Source: Oscillospiraceae bacterium (GTDB taxonomy: Bacteria; Bacillota; Clostridia; Oscillospirales; Ruminococcaceae). From it: a stretch of 17,049 nucleotides of DNA. Under the pieces are notes generated by a model that had not been told where the DNA came from, did not search any database, and saw only the letters and a list, made by a program, of their open reading frames with translations. The DNA lies in the NCBI GenBank assembly GCA_022792755.1, contig JAAWBP010000032.1, forward strand, positions 1 to 17,049. Reading direction: 5' to 3'. The position numbers and the translations under genes were made by a program. Positions 7,596-14,919 of this stretch are shown here, in pieces (the first letter of the stretch is position 1; every line of letters begins with the position of its first letter).

Positions 7596-7622
7596 TTAGC
7601 ACTCCATCGAAACGAGTGCTAA
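7596..7622. promoter_or_regulatory. CIRCE operator (HrcA binding site)
   Basis: TTAGCACTC, a 9-base spacer and GAGTGCTAA match the CIRCE consensus perfectly. It overlaps the expected transcription start and 5' leader of groES-groEL, so HrcA should repress the operon until heat or protein-folding stress titrates GroE. The hrcA gene itself is not in the window. Confidence 0.97.
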
Positions 7623-7651
7623 AACATTACCAAATTTAGGAGGAGTACATC

Positions 7652-7936
7652 ATGAATATCAGACCTCTTGCCGATAGGATCGTCATCAAAATGGTAGAGG
7701 CGGAAGAGACCACCAAAAGCGGGATCATCTTAGCGGGAACAGCGAAGGAAAAACCCCAGGTTGCCGAAGTTCTGGCTGTCGGCCCGGGCGGCGTGGTAGA
7801 CGGGAAGGAAATCAAGATGGAGCTGAAGGTCGGGGACAAGGTGCTCATGAGCAAATACGCCGGAACCGAAATCAAGCTCGACGGGCAGGAGTACACCATC
7901 CTCCGCCAGTCCGACGTCCTCGCGGTTGTAGAGTAA
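7652..7936 (+). CDS. groES: Co-chaperonin GroES (Hsp10)
   Basis: 94 residues, the full family length. It starts with NIRPLADRIVIKM, has the mobile loop around EETTKSGIILAGTAKEKPQ (~16-35), GPGG in AVGPGGVVDGK, and the C-terminal VGDKVLMSKYAGTEIKLDG followed by YTILRQSDVLAVVE. It caps the GroEL ring as a heptamer and closes the folding chamber. AGGAGG lies 8 bases before ATG 7652. It is the first gene of the CIRCE-controlled operon, with groEL 77 bases downstream. Confidence 0.98.
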   Translation: MNIRPLADRIVIKMVEAEETTKSGIILAGTAKEKPQVAEVLAVGPGGVVDGKEIKMELKVGDKVLMSKYAGTEIKLDGQEYTILRQSDVLAVVE

Positions 7937-8013
7937 TTCGACTGCTTCCGGGGCGGATTCCCAGATGGATATTTGACCAATTATATTTTATAACGTAGGA
8001 GGAAGAATTCGTT

Positions 8014-9642
<1,629 letters not shown>

Positions 9643-9670
9643 GCGAGACTCGCTTATAGAAAAAGCGAAG

Positions 9671-9709
9671 GGCAGGACAGACCGTAATGGTTTGTCCTGC
9701 CCTTTTTAT
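9671..9709 (+). terminator. Intrinsic terminator of groES-groEL
   Basis: GGGCAGGACA (9671-9680) pairs perfectly with TGTCCTGCCC (9694-9703), followed by TTTTTATT. The T-run and long GC stem make this a strong terminator. A small AAGCGA/TCGCTT hairpin overlaps the stop region just before it. Confidence 0.92.
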
Positions 9710-9720
9710 TCTGTATAACC

Positions 9721-9753
9721 CGCTATGACACCTTCTCTGAAAGTGTCATAGCG
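9721..9753. repeat. Perfect 11-base inverted repeat at the left edge of the AT-rich segment
   Basis: CGCTATGACAC (9721-9731), an 11-base spacer and GTGTCATAGCG (9743-9753). No T-run follows on either strand, so it is not an ordinary terminator. It lies between the groEL terminator and the end of the XRE gene. It could be a recombinase or regulator site, or a dispersed palindrome; I cannot tell which. Confidence 0.75.
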
Positions 9754-9812
9754 AAGGAGAGTGATAGAACTGAATTTTAAAATCCGAACCGTACCGCAAA
9801 GGCGGAGCAGCT

Positions 9813-10322
9813 TTATACTTTTTTATGTGTCAAGAAAATTCCAACGATTGCCCCTATAAGAATGATTGGCGCTAATCGAACAAACAGCCATTCAAATGCG
9901 TGAAAAGCTGTTCCGATAACGGCAGTTTCAGGGGAATTATAATCCCAACCTAAATAAGGGCTGTTTAATACGATTAAGGCCACAGAAATTGATACGATAA
10001 CCGCACACAATGAGATAAGCAGCCAATGAAGTATTTTTCTTCCTGCGGTTTTCCTTTGCGCAAGCTGTAGGTTTATAATCTCCAGTTTTTCGGAAATCGC
10101 CTTCAGGCTATCGGCCTTTGGCTCATCAACAGTTTCCCCAAGCAAAATACTTACGGGCGTTTCAAGTGCCTCCGACATAGAGATTAACATATCAGAATCA
10201 GGAACAGACAGTCCCTGCTCCCATTTAGAGATTGTTTGCCGCACCACATTCAGTTTGATAGCAAGTTCTTCTTGCGAAAGCCCTTTTGATTTTCTGATTG
10301 CTTTCAGATTTTCGTTTAACAT
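9813..10322 (-). CDS. XRE-family transcriptional regulator with C-terminal membrane segments
   Basis: 169 residues. The N-terminal Cro/C1-type helix-turn-helix (~5-60) shows LSQEELAIKLNVVRQTISKWEQGLSVPD. A linker with a short coiled-coil-like stretch (KAISEKLEIINLQLAQRK) follows, then two hydrophobic segments at ~96-118 (WLLISLCAVIVSISVALIVL) and ~150-166 (APIILIGAIVGIFL). This architecture suggests a DNA-binding head tethered to the membrane. The ligand and targets are unknown, and no partner gene lies beside it. AAAGGCGG lies about 9 bases before ATG (minus strand). Base composition is clearly more AT-rich than in groEL or the nucleoside hydrolase, and palindromes bracket the gene, so horizontal acquisition is likely. 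Likely autoregulated through the dyad at 10379-10395. Confidence 0.88.
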   Translation of the reverse strand: MLNENLKAIRKSKGLSQEELAIKLNVVRQTISKWEQGLSVPDSDMLISMSEALETPVSILLGETVDEPKADSLKAISEKLEIINLQLAQRKTAGRKILHWLLISLCAVIVSISVALIVLNSPYLGWDYNSPETAVIGTAFHAFEWLFVRLAPIILIGAIVGIFLTHKKV

Positions 10323-10360
10323 TGGGGATAACCGCCTTTCTTTCAGTTGTTACTAATATT

Positions 10361-10389
10361 ATTATATTAGAAGCTGCCCGTTGCTACAA
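10361..10389 (-). promoter_or_regulatory. Putative promoter of the XRE gene
   Basis: On the minus strand, TTGTAG (10389-10384), a 17-base spacer and a consensus TATAAT (10366-10361). The -10 is perfect and the -35 is weak. The start site would fall about 30 bases upstream of the XRE ATG. Confidence 0.55.
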
Positions 10390-10395
10390 GCAACG
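10379..10395. promoter_or_regulatory. Dyad over the -35 of the XRE promoter, candidate operator
   Basis: CGTTGC-TACAA-GCAACG is a perfect 6-base dyad that covers the -35 hexamer of the XRE promoter. Many XRE regulators repress themselves from such a site. Binding is inference. Confidence 0.4.
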
Positions 10396-10477
10396 CATAT
10401 TAACATTTAAAGCTTACAGTTGTGGCAAGCTTTCTTTTGGTTGGTGCAAATCCAGGCTTACCGCTTCGTTCCTCATA

Positions 10478-10525
10478 AAGCTGACACCGGCAGAAAAACA
10501 GGTGCTTTTCTGCCGGTGTCAGCTT
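10478..10525. repeat. Perfect 20-base inverted repeat (long hairpin)
   Basis: The left arm 10478-10497 begins AAGCTGACACCGG; the right arm 10506-10525 is its exact reverse complement. The spacer is only 8 bases (10498-10505). Tracts of A and T sit at the loop side of the arms, and no T-run follows directly. It is the longest perfect hairpin I see in the window. The rest of 10323-10558 has no supportable gene: an AAAGCTT/AAGCTTT repeat (10409-10433) and a T-run (10555-10560) after a weak stem. Confidence 0.85.
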
Positions 10526-10574
10526 CCTTATGGCGGACTTCCCAGTTGAGGGGCTTTTTTGCATCGCTGGGCTG

Positions 10575-10608
10575 TCCCCTTGACAGGGGATCGGGCGGAT
10601 GCTAAACT
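10575..10608 (+). promoter_or_regulatory. Putative promoter of the nucleoside hydrolase gene with an overlapping dyad
   Basis: A consensus TTGACA (10580-10585), a 17-base spacer and TAAACT (10603-10608, 4 of 6 matches). The start would be near 10615, about 35 bases before the ATG. The perfect dyad TCCCCT-TGAC-AGGGGA (10575-10590) sits on the -35 and may be an operator. Confidence 0.55.
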
Positions 10609-10648
10609 GGAAAAGCTGAATGCTGATATCATAAAGAAAAGGGCGGTC

Positions 10649-11542
10649 ATGATGCGGGAAAATTTTGAGATCGATGGCGTCAAGGATGTTGTACTCGACA
10701 CCGATGCCTATAATGAAATCGACGACCAGTTTGCAATTTCTTACCTCCTTCGTTCTTCCGAGCGGCTGAATACGCTTGCCTTTTACGCAGCGCCTTTTTT
10801 CAACGAGAAATCCTCCGGGCCGAAGGACGGGATGGAAAAAAGCTATGATGAGATTTTAAAGCTCCTCCGCCTTGCCGGGGAATCATATCCGGTTTTCAAG
10901 GGGTCGGAACGCTACCTGGAGGACGAGGAAACCCCGGTGCATTCCCCCGCGGCAGAGGATCTCGCGGCGCGCGCGATGCAGTATACGCCGGAGCGTCCCC
11001 TTTACGTGGTGGCGATCGGCGCGATTACCAATGTCGCCTCTGCGCTCCTGCTCAATCCCCAGATCAAGGAGCGGATCGTCGTGGTCTGGCTCGGTGGGCA
11101 TTCGTACGATTACGGAAAGCCGTATGACTTCAATATGAAGCAGGACGTCGCAGCAGTGCGCGTTGTGATGGGCAGCGGTGTCCGCTTTGTCCAGATCCCC
11201 GGCTTCGGCGTTGCCGGCGGCTTCACCATTTCCAAGCCGGAACTGGAATATTGGCTGGCCGGCAAAAACCCGCTTGCCGACTATCTTGCGAAAAACACCA
11301 TTGCCGAAGCGGACAGCTATGCCGCCGGAAAGCCGTGGACGCGGATCATCTGGGATGTCACGGCGATCGCGTGGCTCCTCAACGACAACGACCGCTTTTT
11401 GAAATGGCGGGTCATTCCAGTGCTCCTGCCGGAATACGAAAACCGGTATGCAGACGCGCCGCTCGCACACTCCTTCTGCTGTGCGTATTGGCTCAACCGC
11501 GACGCGCTGATGCAGGATTTGATCACTAAGCTCACACAATAA
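10649..11542 (+). CDS. Nucleoside hydrolase (inosine/uridine-preferring IUNH family)
   Basis: 297 residues. The N-terminal Ca2+/ribose-binding block is VVLDTDAYNEIDDQFA (D17, D19, D25, D26), two residues longer between DTD and DD than the classical DTDPGxDD. Further family landmarks are YVVAIGAITNVASALLLNP, RIVVVWLGGH, DFNMKQDVAAVRVVMGSG, and the C-terminal WDVTAIAWLL. The family splits nucleosides into free base and ribose in the cytoplasm, for purine or pyrimidine salvage. Substrate preference of this subtype is not clear. ATG 10649 and ATG 10652 are both possible behind AAAAGGGCGG (10637-10646). The reading frame is open further upstream, but only a TTG is available there. It is monocistronic, with its own promoter and terminator. 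Confidence 0.87.
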   Translation: MMRENFEIDGVKDVVLDTDAYNEIDDQFAISYLLRSSERLNTLAFYAAPFFNEKSSGPKDGMEKSYDEILKLLRLAGESYPVFKGSERYLEDEETPVHSPAAEDLAARAMQYTPERPLYVVAIGAITNVASALLLNPQIKERIVVVWLGGHSYDYGKPYDFNMKQDVAAVRVVMGSGVRFVQIPGFGVAGGFTISKPELEYWLAGKNPLADYLAKNTIAEADSYAAGKPWTRIIWDVTAIAWLLNDNDRFLKWRVIPVLLPEYENRYADAPLAHSFCCAYWLNRDALMQDLITKLTQ

Positions 11543-11549
11543 AACAGCG

Positions 11550-11582
11550 AAGCTCCGCGACAGAAGTTGCGGAGCTTTTTTG
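11550..11582 (+). terminator. Intrinsic terminator of the nucleoside hydrolase gene
   Basis: AAGCTCCGC (11550-11558) pairs with GCGGAGCTT (11569-11577) around a 10-base loop, followed by a run of T to 11581. It starts 7 bases after the stop codon. Confidence 0.9.
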
Positions 11583-11670
11583 ATGCGTTCTCTTTTTTAG
11601 AAAAGGGTGAGGGAAAAGGGCCGGATTGAGACAATAGATAGATGAAGGGCCCGGAAAGGGGGAGAGGCTG

Positions 11671-12243
11671 ATGAAACGATATGAAATCGACGAGCGGGAA
11701 CTGCCGCGCTTGATTCGGGAGGAGCCGGAACAGGGGATGACCCTCGCGATCCGGCTTTACGGGAATCCGGTGCGGACGATCTGCCGGAATATTCTGGCGG
11801 GATGCGGCAGCGCGGAGGCGGAGGATGCGGTCGCGGACTGCTTTGTCAGCATCTGGCAGGCGGCGGGCAGGTTTAACCCGGGCCAGGGTGCCAGCTTTCG
11901 GAGCTACTGTTACGGAATCGCGCGGACGACGGCTCTCGCAAGGCGGCGAAAACTCCGCACAGAGCCGGTGCTTCCGCTTGAGGAAACTATTTTTTTAGAG
12001 GAAAGTGAGGATGTCTTTTCCCGTCAGGAGGAAGAGGGACTGGTTCACGAGGCGGTCGATATGATGAAGGAACCCGACCGCACCATCTTCCTGCTCCGGT
12101 ATTTCTATTTTTTCAAGGTGAAGGAGATCGCGGAGCGTCTGGAGCTTCCGCCGAAAAAGGTGGAGAATATTTTATCGCGGAGAAAAAAGGATTTAGAGGA
12201 AATTTTGCTGGAAGGAGGAATCGGCTGTGAAGAGATTGGATGA
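11671..12243 (+). CDS. RNA polymerase sigma factor, ECF-type (sigma-70 family)
   Basis: 190 residues. Sigma region 2 lies at ~22-93: AEDAVADCFVSIWQAAGRFNP, with the core-binding helix and FRSYCYGIARTTALARRRK for the -10 strand. Region 4 lies at ~123-178: PDRTIFLLRYFYFFKVKEIAERLELPPKKVENILSRRKKDL, with a helix-turn-helix that reads the -35. Regions 1 and 3 are absent, as in ECF sigmas. GGGGGAG lies 6 bases before ATG 11671. The 3' end overlaps the next gene by 17 bases, which suggests tight coupling with a membrane regulator. Target promoters are unknown. I see no convincing autoregulated ECF promoter in 11583-11670, and no known stress or transport gene next to it hints at the signal. Confidence 0.87.
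   Translation: MKRYEIDERELPRLIREEPEQGMTLAIRLYGNPVRTICRNILAGCGSAEAEDAVADCFVSIWQAAGRFNPGQGASFRSYCYGIARTTALARRRKLRTEPVLPLEETIFLEESEDVFSRQEEEGLVHEAVDMMKEPDRTIFLLRYFYFFKVKEIAERLELPPKKVENILSRRKKDLEEILLEGGIGCEEIG
12212..12218 (+). promoter_or_regulatory. Ribosome binding site supporting a GTG start
   Basis: AAGGAGG ends 8 bases before GTG 12227, inside the last codons of the sigma factor gene. The in-frame ATG at 12245 has no comparable site, so the GTG start is preferred. Confidence 0.7.
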
Positions 12244-13321
12244 CATGGAAATCCGAATTCAGGAGGAAGAGCTTTATTCGGGCCTGCAAGAGCGGGAGCT
12301 GCTGGAAGCGGAACCGCTGAGCCGGCGGGAAGCGGAACGGATTTTCAAGCAGGTCTGTGCAAAAAAAGAGGGAAAAACAGGAAGATCGCGGAAAAAGACA
12401 AAGCGGGTTGTTGTGATTCTCGCAGCGGCCGTTGTAACAGTGTTCGTCTTGACGGCGGCGGCCATCCAGGTGCTTTGGCCGGTGCTGTTTGAAGAAAATG
12501 ATCACTATTCGGCTATTGTTCAGGGCGATTGGGACGAGGAGAAATTTGAAGCATATGCGGCGGCAGGGGAGATGAGTGGCGTTCAGGTTTCCGACAATGG
12601 GGTCACGGTTCGTTTGAACCGGCTTTACTATTGCGGAAACCTCACGGTTGCGGATATCGACGTGATTACGCCGTACCAAGGGGTGACCCTTGGGGAAGCG
12701 GATAGCAGGTGGATGCCGGGCTTTGAACGGCAGGACGAAGAAATTGCTTACCGCGTTCTCACTGCTAATATGGCATCTGGCGATACGTTTTTGAAAGAAA
12801 GCGACGATCCGACCGACAACACGCTGTCGATGTGGGTGTTTTTGGCAACGAATGATTATGATATCCTCGGAAAAGAAATTTCTTTTGAAAGGGGTGGAGT
12901 TATATTTTCGAATCTGAACTGCCTCGACGGGAACGGCGAGAGGGTCAGAATCGAGGGAAGATGGGCGCTCCCTTGGAAACTTGACAACAAAGCGGGAATC
13001 CGGCGGAGCTTCTCTTCCCCGATGATTGTAAACGACCTGCAAAGAATCGAAAGTTACCGGCTGACCGAATGCACACTCGGACTAAGGATTTTGCTGAATG
13101 TCGACCCGGAAGACGACTATATTCCTCAGGTGTACAGCCCTGTTATAAAGCTGAAAGATGGCACCGTGTTTGATCAAGACTTTCCGGCTTCAACCGCCAG
13201 CACCTCTTTCGACATTGACGGCATGAAATTAAAGATTTTTGTGACATTCCCTCATCCCATCGATATCAGCCAGGTTGAATCGATCCAATACGGCTCTGTC
13301 GTCATCCCTGTAAACGAATAA
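12227..13321 (+). CDS. Single-span membrane protein, probable anti-sigma factor
   Basis: 364 residues from a GTG start. The N-terminal cytoplasmic part (~1-60) is acidic and helical (IQEEELYSGLQERELLEAEP) and then strongly basic (GRSRKKTKR), as expected before a membrane. One transmembrane span lies at ~61-83 (VVVILAAAVVTVFVLTAAAI). The outer part of ~280 residues is beta-rich, and I do not recognise it beyond a general likeness to DUF4179-type proteins. There is no HxxxCxxC zinc anti-sigma motif. The 17-base overlap with the ECF sigma gene, the topology and the basic juxtamembrane region make an anti-sigma role the best inference. The outer domain would then be the sensor. An alternative is a sigma-dependent envelope protein that is simply cotranscribed. 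Confidence 0.72.
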   Translation: MKRLDDMEIRIQEEELYSGLQERELLEAEPLSRREAERIFKQVCAKKEGKTGRSRKKTKRVVVILAAAVVTVFVLTAAAIQVLWPVLFEENDHYSAIVQGDWDEEKFEAYAAAGEMSGVQVSDNGVTVRLNRLYYCGNLTVADIDVITPYQGVTLGEADSRWMPGFERQDEEIAYRVLTANMASGDTFLKESDDPTDNTLSMWVFLATNDYDILGKEISFERGGVIFSNLNCLDGNGERVRIEGRWALPWKLDNKAGIRRSFSSPMIVNDLQRIESYRLTECTLGLRILLNVDPEDDYIPQVYSPVIKLKDGTVFDQDFPASTASTSFDIDGMKLKIFVTFPHPIDISQVESIQYGSVVIPVNE

Positions 13322-13324
13322 GAG

Positions 13325-13359
13325 AACCCCCGGAGCTCGAATGAACTCCGGGGGTTTGC
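13325..13359. terminator. Terminator between the anti-sigma and oxidoreductase genes
   Basis: AACCCCCGGAG (13325-13335) and CTCCGGGGGTT (13346-13356) form a perfect 11-base stem with a 10-base loop, starting 4 bases after the stop. The plus-strand tail (TTTG) and the minus-strand tail (TTCTCTTATT) are both short, so it may serve both convergent genes. Confidence 0.8.
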
Positions 13360-13406
13360 TGTGCCGGCCGAAACACCCTGCCGCTGAGGAGGCGGAAGCT
13401 GCCCTA

Positions 13407-14516
13407 TTACTTCCCGATCCTCTCTTCCAGCTGGCTGTAGTACCGCTCCGCATCCATCGGAAGGGAGACGATGCGGCCCCCTTCCCAGGAGGAGAGCACC
13501 ATCGCGTTGGCGAGCTCGAGGCTGTTCAGCCCGCTCAGCCCGTCCCATTGATTCTCCGCCCCGTAGAGGATAGCGTCGATGAAGTTCTGGGTGACCTCCG
13601 GGTGGAGAAAGCCTTCCCGCGGGGGGTATTCCACCGTGGTCACGACCGACTGCGGATGGCCGAAAGGCTTGTCGTTGTTTTGGTTGTACTCCGGCTCTGG
13701 AATTTTCAGCTTGTGGAAGGCCAGCTTCCGCCCCTCGACAATCACCTTCCCGCTGTCGCAGGTGACCTCCAGGCGGCTTGTCCCCGGCGAATCCCCTGTG
13801 GAGGCGATGAAAGTCCCGACCGCCCCGTCCGCATACCGCAGGTGGGCGACGGCTTCGTCCTCCACCTCGATGGGGTGGTATTTCCCGAACTCGCAGAAAG
13901 CCTGCACCGTCTGCGGCATCCCAAAGAGCCACTGCCAGGTGTCCAGCTGGTGGATGGCCTGGTTTAACAGGACGCCGCCGCCGTCGGATGCGTAGGTCCC
14001 CCTCCAGGGAGCACTGGTGAAGTAGCAGTCGCTGCGGTAGGAGGAAGTCTCGATCCAGACGATCCGCCGGATTTTGCCGAGCTTTCCGTTTTCGATCATC
14101 TCGTGGAGCTTGACAAAGGCGGGGTTCGCCCGCTCCTGGTACATGATCGAATAGACCTTTCCGCTTTTTTTGGCGGCTTCGTTCATGGGGAGAACCTGCT
14201 TGGTGTAAACGCCCGCGGGTTTTTCCACTAAGACGTGGAGCCCGGCCTCAAACGCTTTGATGGTCAGCTCGGGATGGGTGTAATGCGGGGTGACGACCAT
14301 GACGGCATCAATCAGCCCGCTGTGAAGGAAGGCGTCGTAATCCGTAAAACCTGCGACGCTTTCGGGGAGCTCCTTTTTTGCGGCGTCGACGGTGGACTGC
14401 CGGGTGGCGCAGACCGCGGCCAGCCGGGCGCCTTCGATCTCGCCCCGGATGATATACTGCGCGTGCTGCAGCCCCATGTTGGAGATGCCGACGATGCCAA
14501 TCCGTACTTCGTTCAT
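13407..14516 (-). CDS. Gfo/Idh/MocA-family NAD(P)-dependent oxidoreductase
   Basis: 369 residues, usual length. The N-terminal Rossmann fold has VRIGIVGISNMG (~4-15; the second Gly of GxGxxG is Ser12), D70 in the LIDAVMVVTPHYTH strand, and the family EKP motif (E98-K99-P100). The C-terminal alpha/beta domain has APWRGTYASDGGGVLLNQAIHQLDTW (~169-194), with H189 and D192 in the substrate/catalytic block. The family oxidises or reduces sugars, inositols or their derivatives at one hydroxyl with a dinucleotide cofactor. The substrate cannot be read from sequence alone. GAGGAGG lies 10 bases before the ATG on the minus strand. No other sugar gene flanks it, so it appears to be transcribed alone. 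Confidence 0.9.
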   Translation of the reverse strand: MNEVRIGIVGISNMGLQHAQYIIRGEIEGARLAAVCATRQSTVDAAKKELPESVAGFTDYDAFLHSGLIDAVMVVTPHYTHPELTIKAFEAGLHVLVEKPAGVYTKQVLPMNEAAKKSGKVYSIMYQERANPAFVKLHEMIENGKLGKIRRIVWIETSSYRSDCYFTSAPWRGTYASDGGGVLLNQAIHQLDTWQWLFGMPQTVQAFCEFGKYHPIEVEDEAVAHLRYADGAVGTFIASTGDSPGTSRLEVTCDSGKVIVEGRKLAFHKLKIPEPEYNQNNDKPFGHPQSVVTTVEYPPREGFLHPEVTQNFIDAILYGAENQWDGLSGLNSLELANAMVLSSWEGGRIVSLPMDAERYYSQLEERIGK

Positions 14517-14563
14517 CGTTTGATTCCTCCTCTGACGTGTTGTGATTGGTGTAGGTTTTCTTC

Positions 14564-14572
14564 AGTATACCA
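14564..14572 (-). promoter_or_regulatory. Putative extended -10 promoter of the oxidoreductase gene
   Basis: On the minus strand TGGTATACT gives a TATACT -10 (14569-14564) with an upstream TG. No -35 is recognisable at the proper distance, which fits an extended -10 promoter. The start would lie about 40 bases before the ATG. Confidence 0.4.
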
Positions 14573-14724
14573 CGGAAAAGGGGAAGCAGGGGTAAAAAAG
14601 TTAAATTTTTTAAGGTTTTCTGCGAAAATACAGACGGTAAATCACACAAATCAGCGCCGCTCTGGGTAAAAGTGCGGATCGGTTCAACTTTTTCAAATCC
14701 GTTGCCAAAAGGTTTATATTTTAT

Positions 14725-14754
14725 TCACTTTTACGGGGGTGTATGGGTTATAAT
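14725..14754 (+). promoter_or_regulatory. Putative promoter of the OmpR-type regulator operon
   Basis: A consensus TATAAT (14749-14754) is preceded, after 18 bases, by TTCACT (14725-14730). The start near 14761 would give a 5' leader of about 160 bases that contains a hairpin. Apart from this and the divergent promoter, 14517-14919 holds no gene that I can support. Confidence 0.5.
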
Positions 14755-14781
14755 AAAGCTAAGAGATTTATTGCTTTGCCG

Positions 14782-14807
14782 CCTTCCGGCCGCACCGCGC
14801 CGGAAGG
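14782..14807 (+). other. Hairpin in the 5' leader of the two-component operon
   Basis: CCTTCCGGC (14782-14790), an 8-base loop and GCCGGAAGG (14799-14807) form a perfect 9-base stem, about 20 bases into the expected transcript. No T-run follows, so it is not a terminator. It may protect the mRNA or be a regulatory leader element. Confidence 0.5.
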
Positions 14808-14919
14808 TGGGAGTGTGCGGCGCGGAATCGGTTTTTGCGGCCGTTTTGTTCCTCGATGGAAGGATGCGCATTTTAACTGAATGAATCGATGGAATATGAA
14901 AAATATAGGCGGGACTGGA

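Noticed and set aside
9720..10560. Insertion sequence or complete mobile element
   Set aside because: There is no transposase, integrase or direct target duplication. Only an AT-rich gene and palindromes are present, so it is reported as a possible island only.
10559..10648. N-terminal extension of the nucleoside hydrolase from a TTG at 10559
   Set aside because: It would begin upstream of the predicted promoter, has no ribosome binding site, and the extra 30 residues do not resemble the family.
12113..13042. Minus-strand open frame of 309 codons opposite the sigma/anti-sigma genes
   Set aside because: It is rich in His, Pro, Arg and Phe and shows no family. It spans the overlap of two coupled plus-strand genes, so it is a shadow.
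14881..14919. Upstream ATG of the OmpR-type regulator
   Set aside because: No ribosome binding site precedes it, and the receiver domain starts normally from ATG 14920, which has AGGCGGG upstream.
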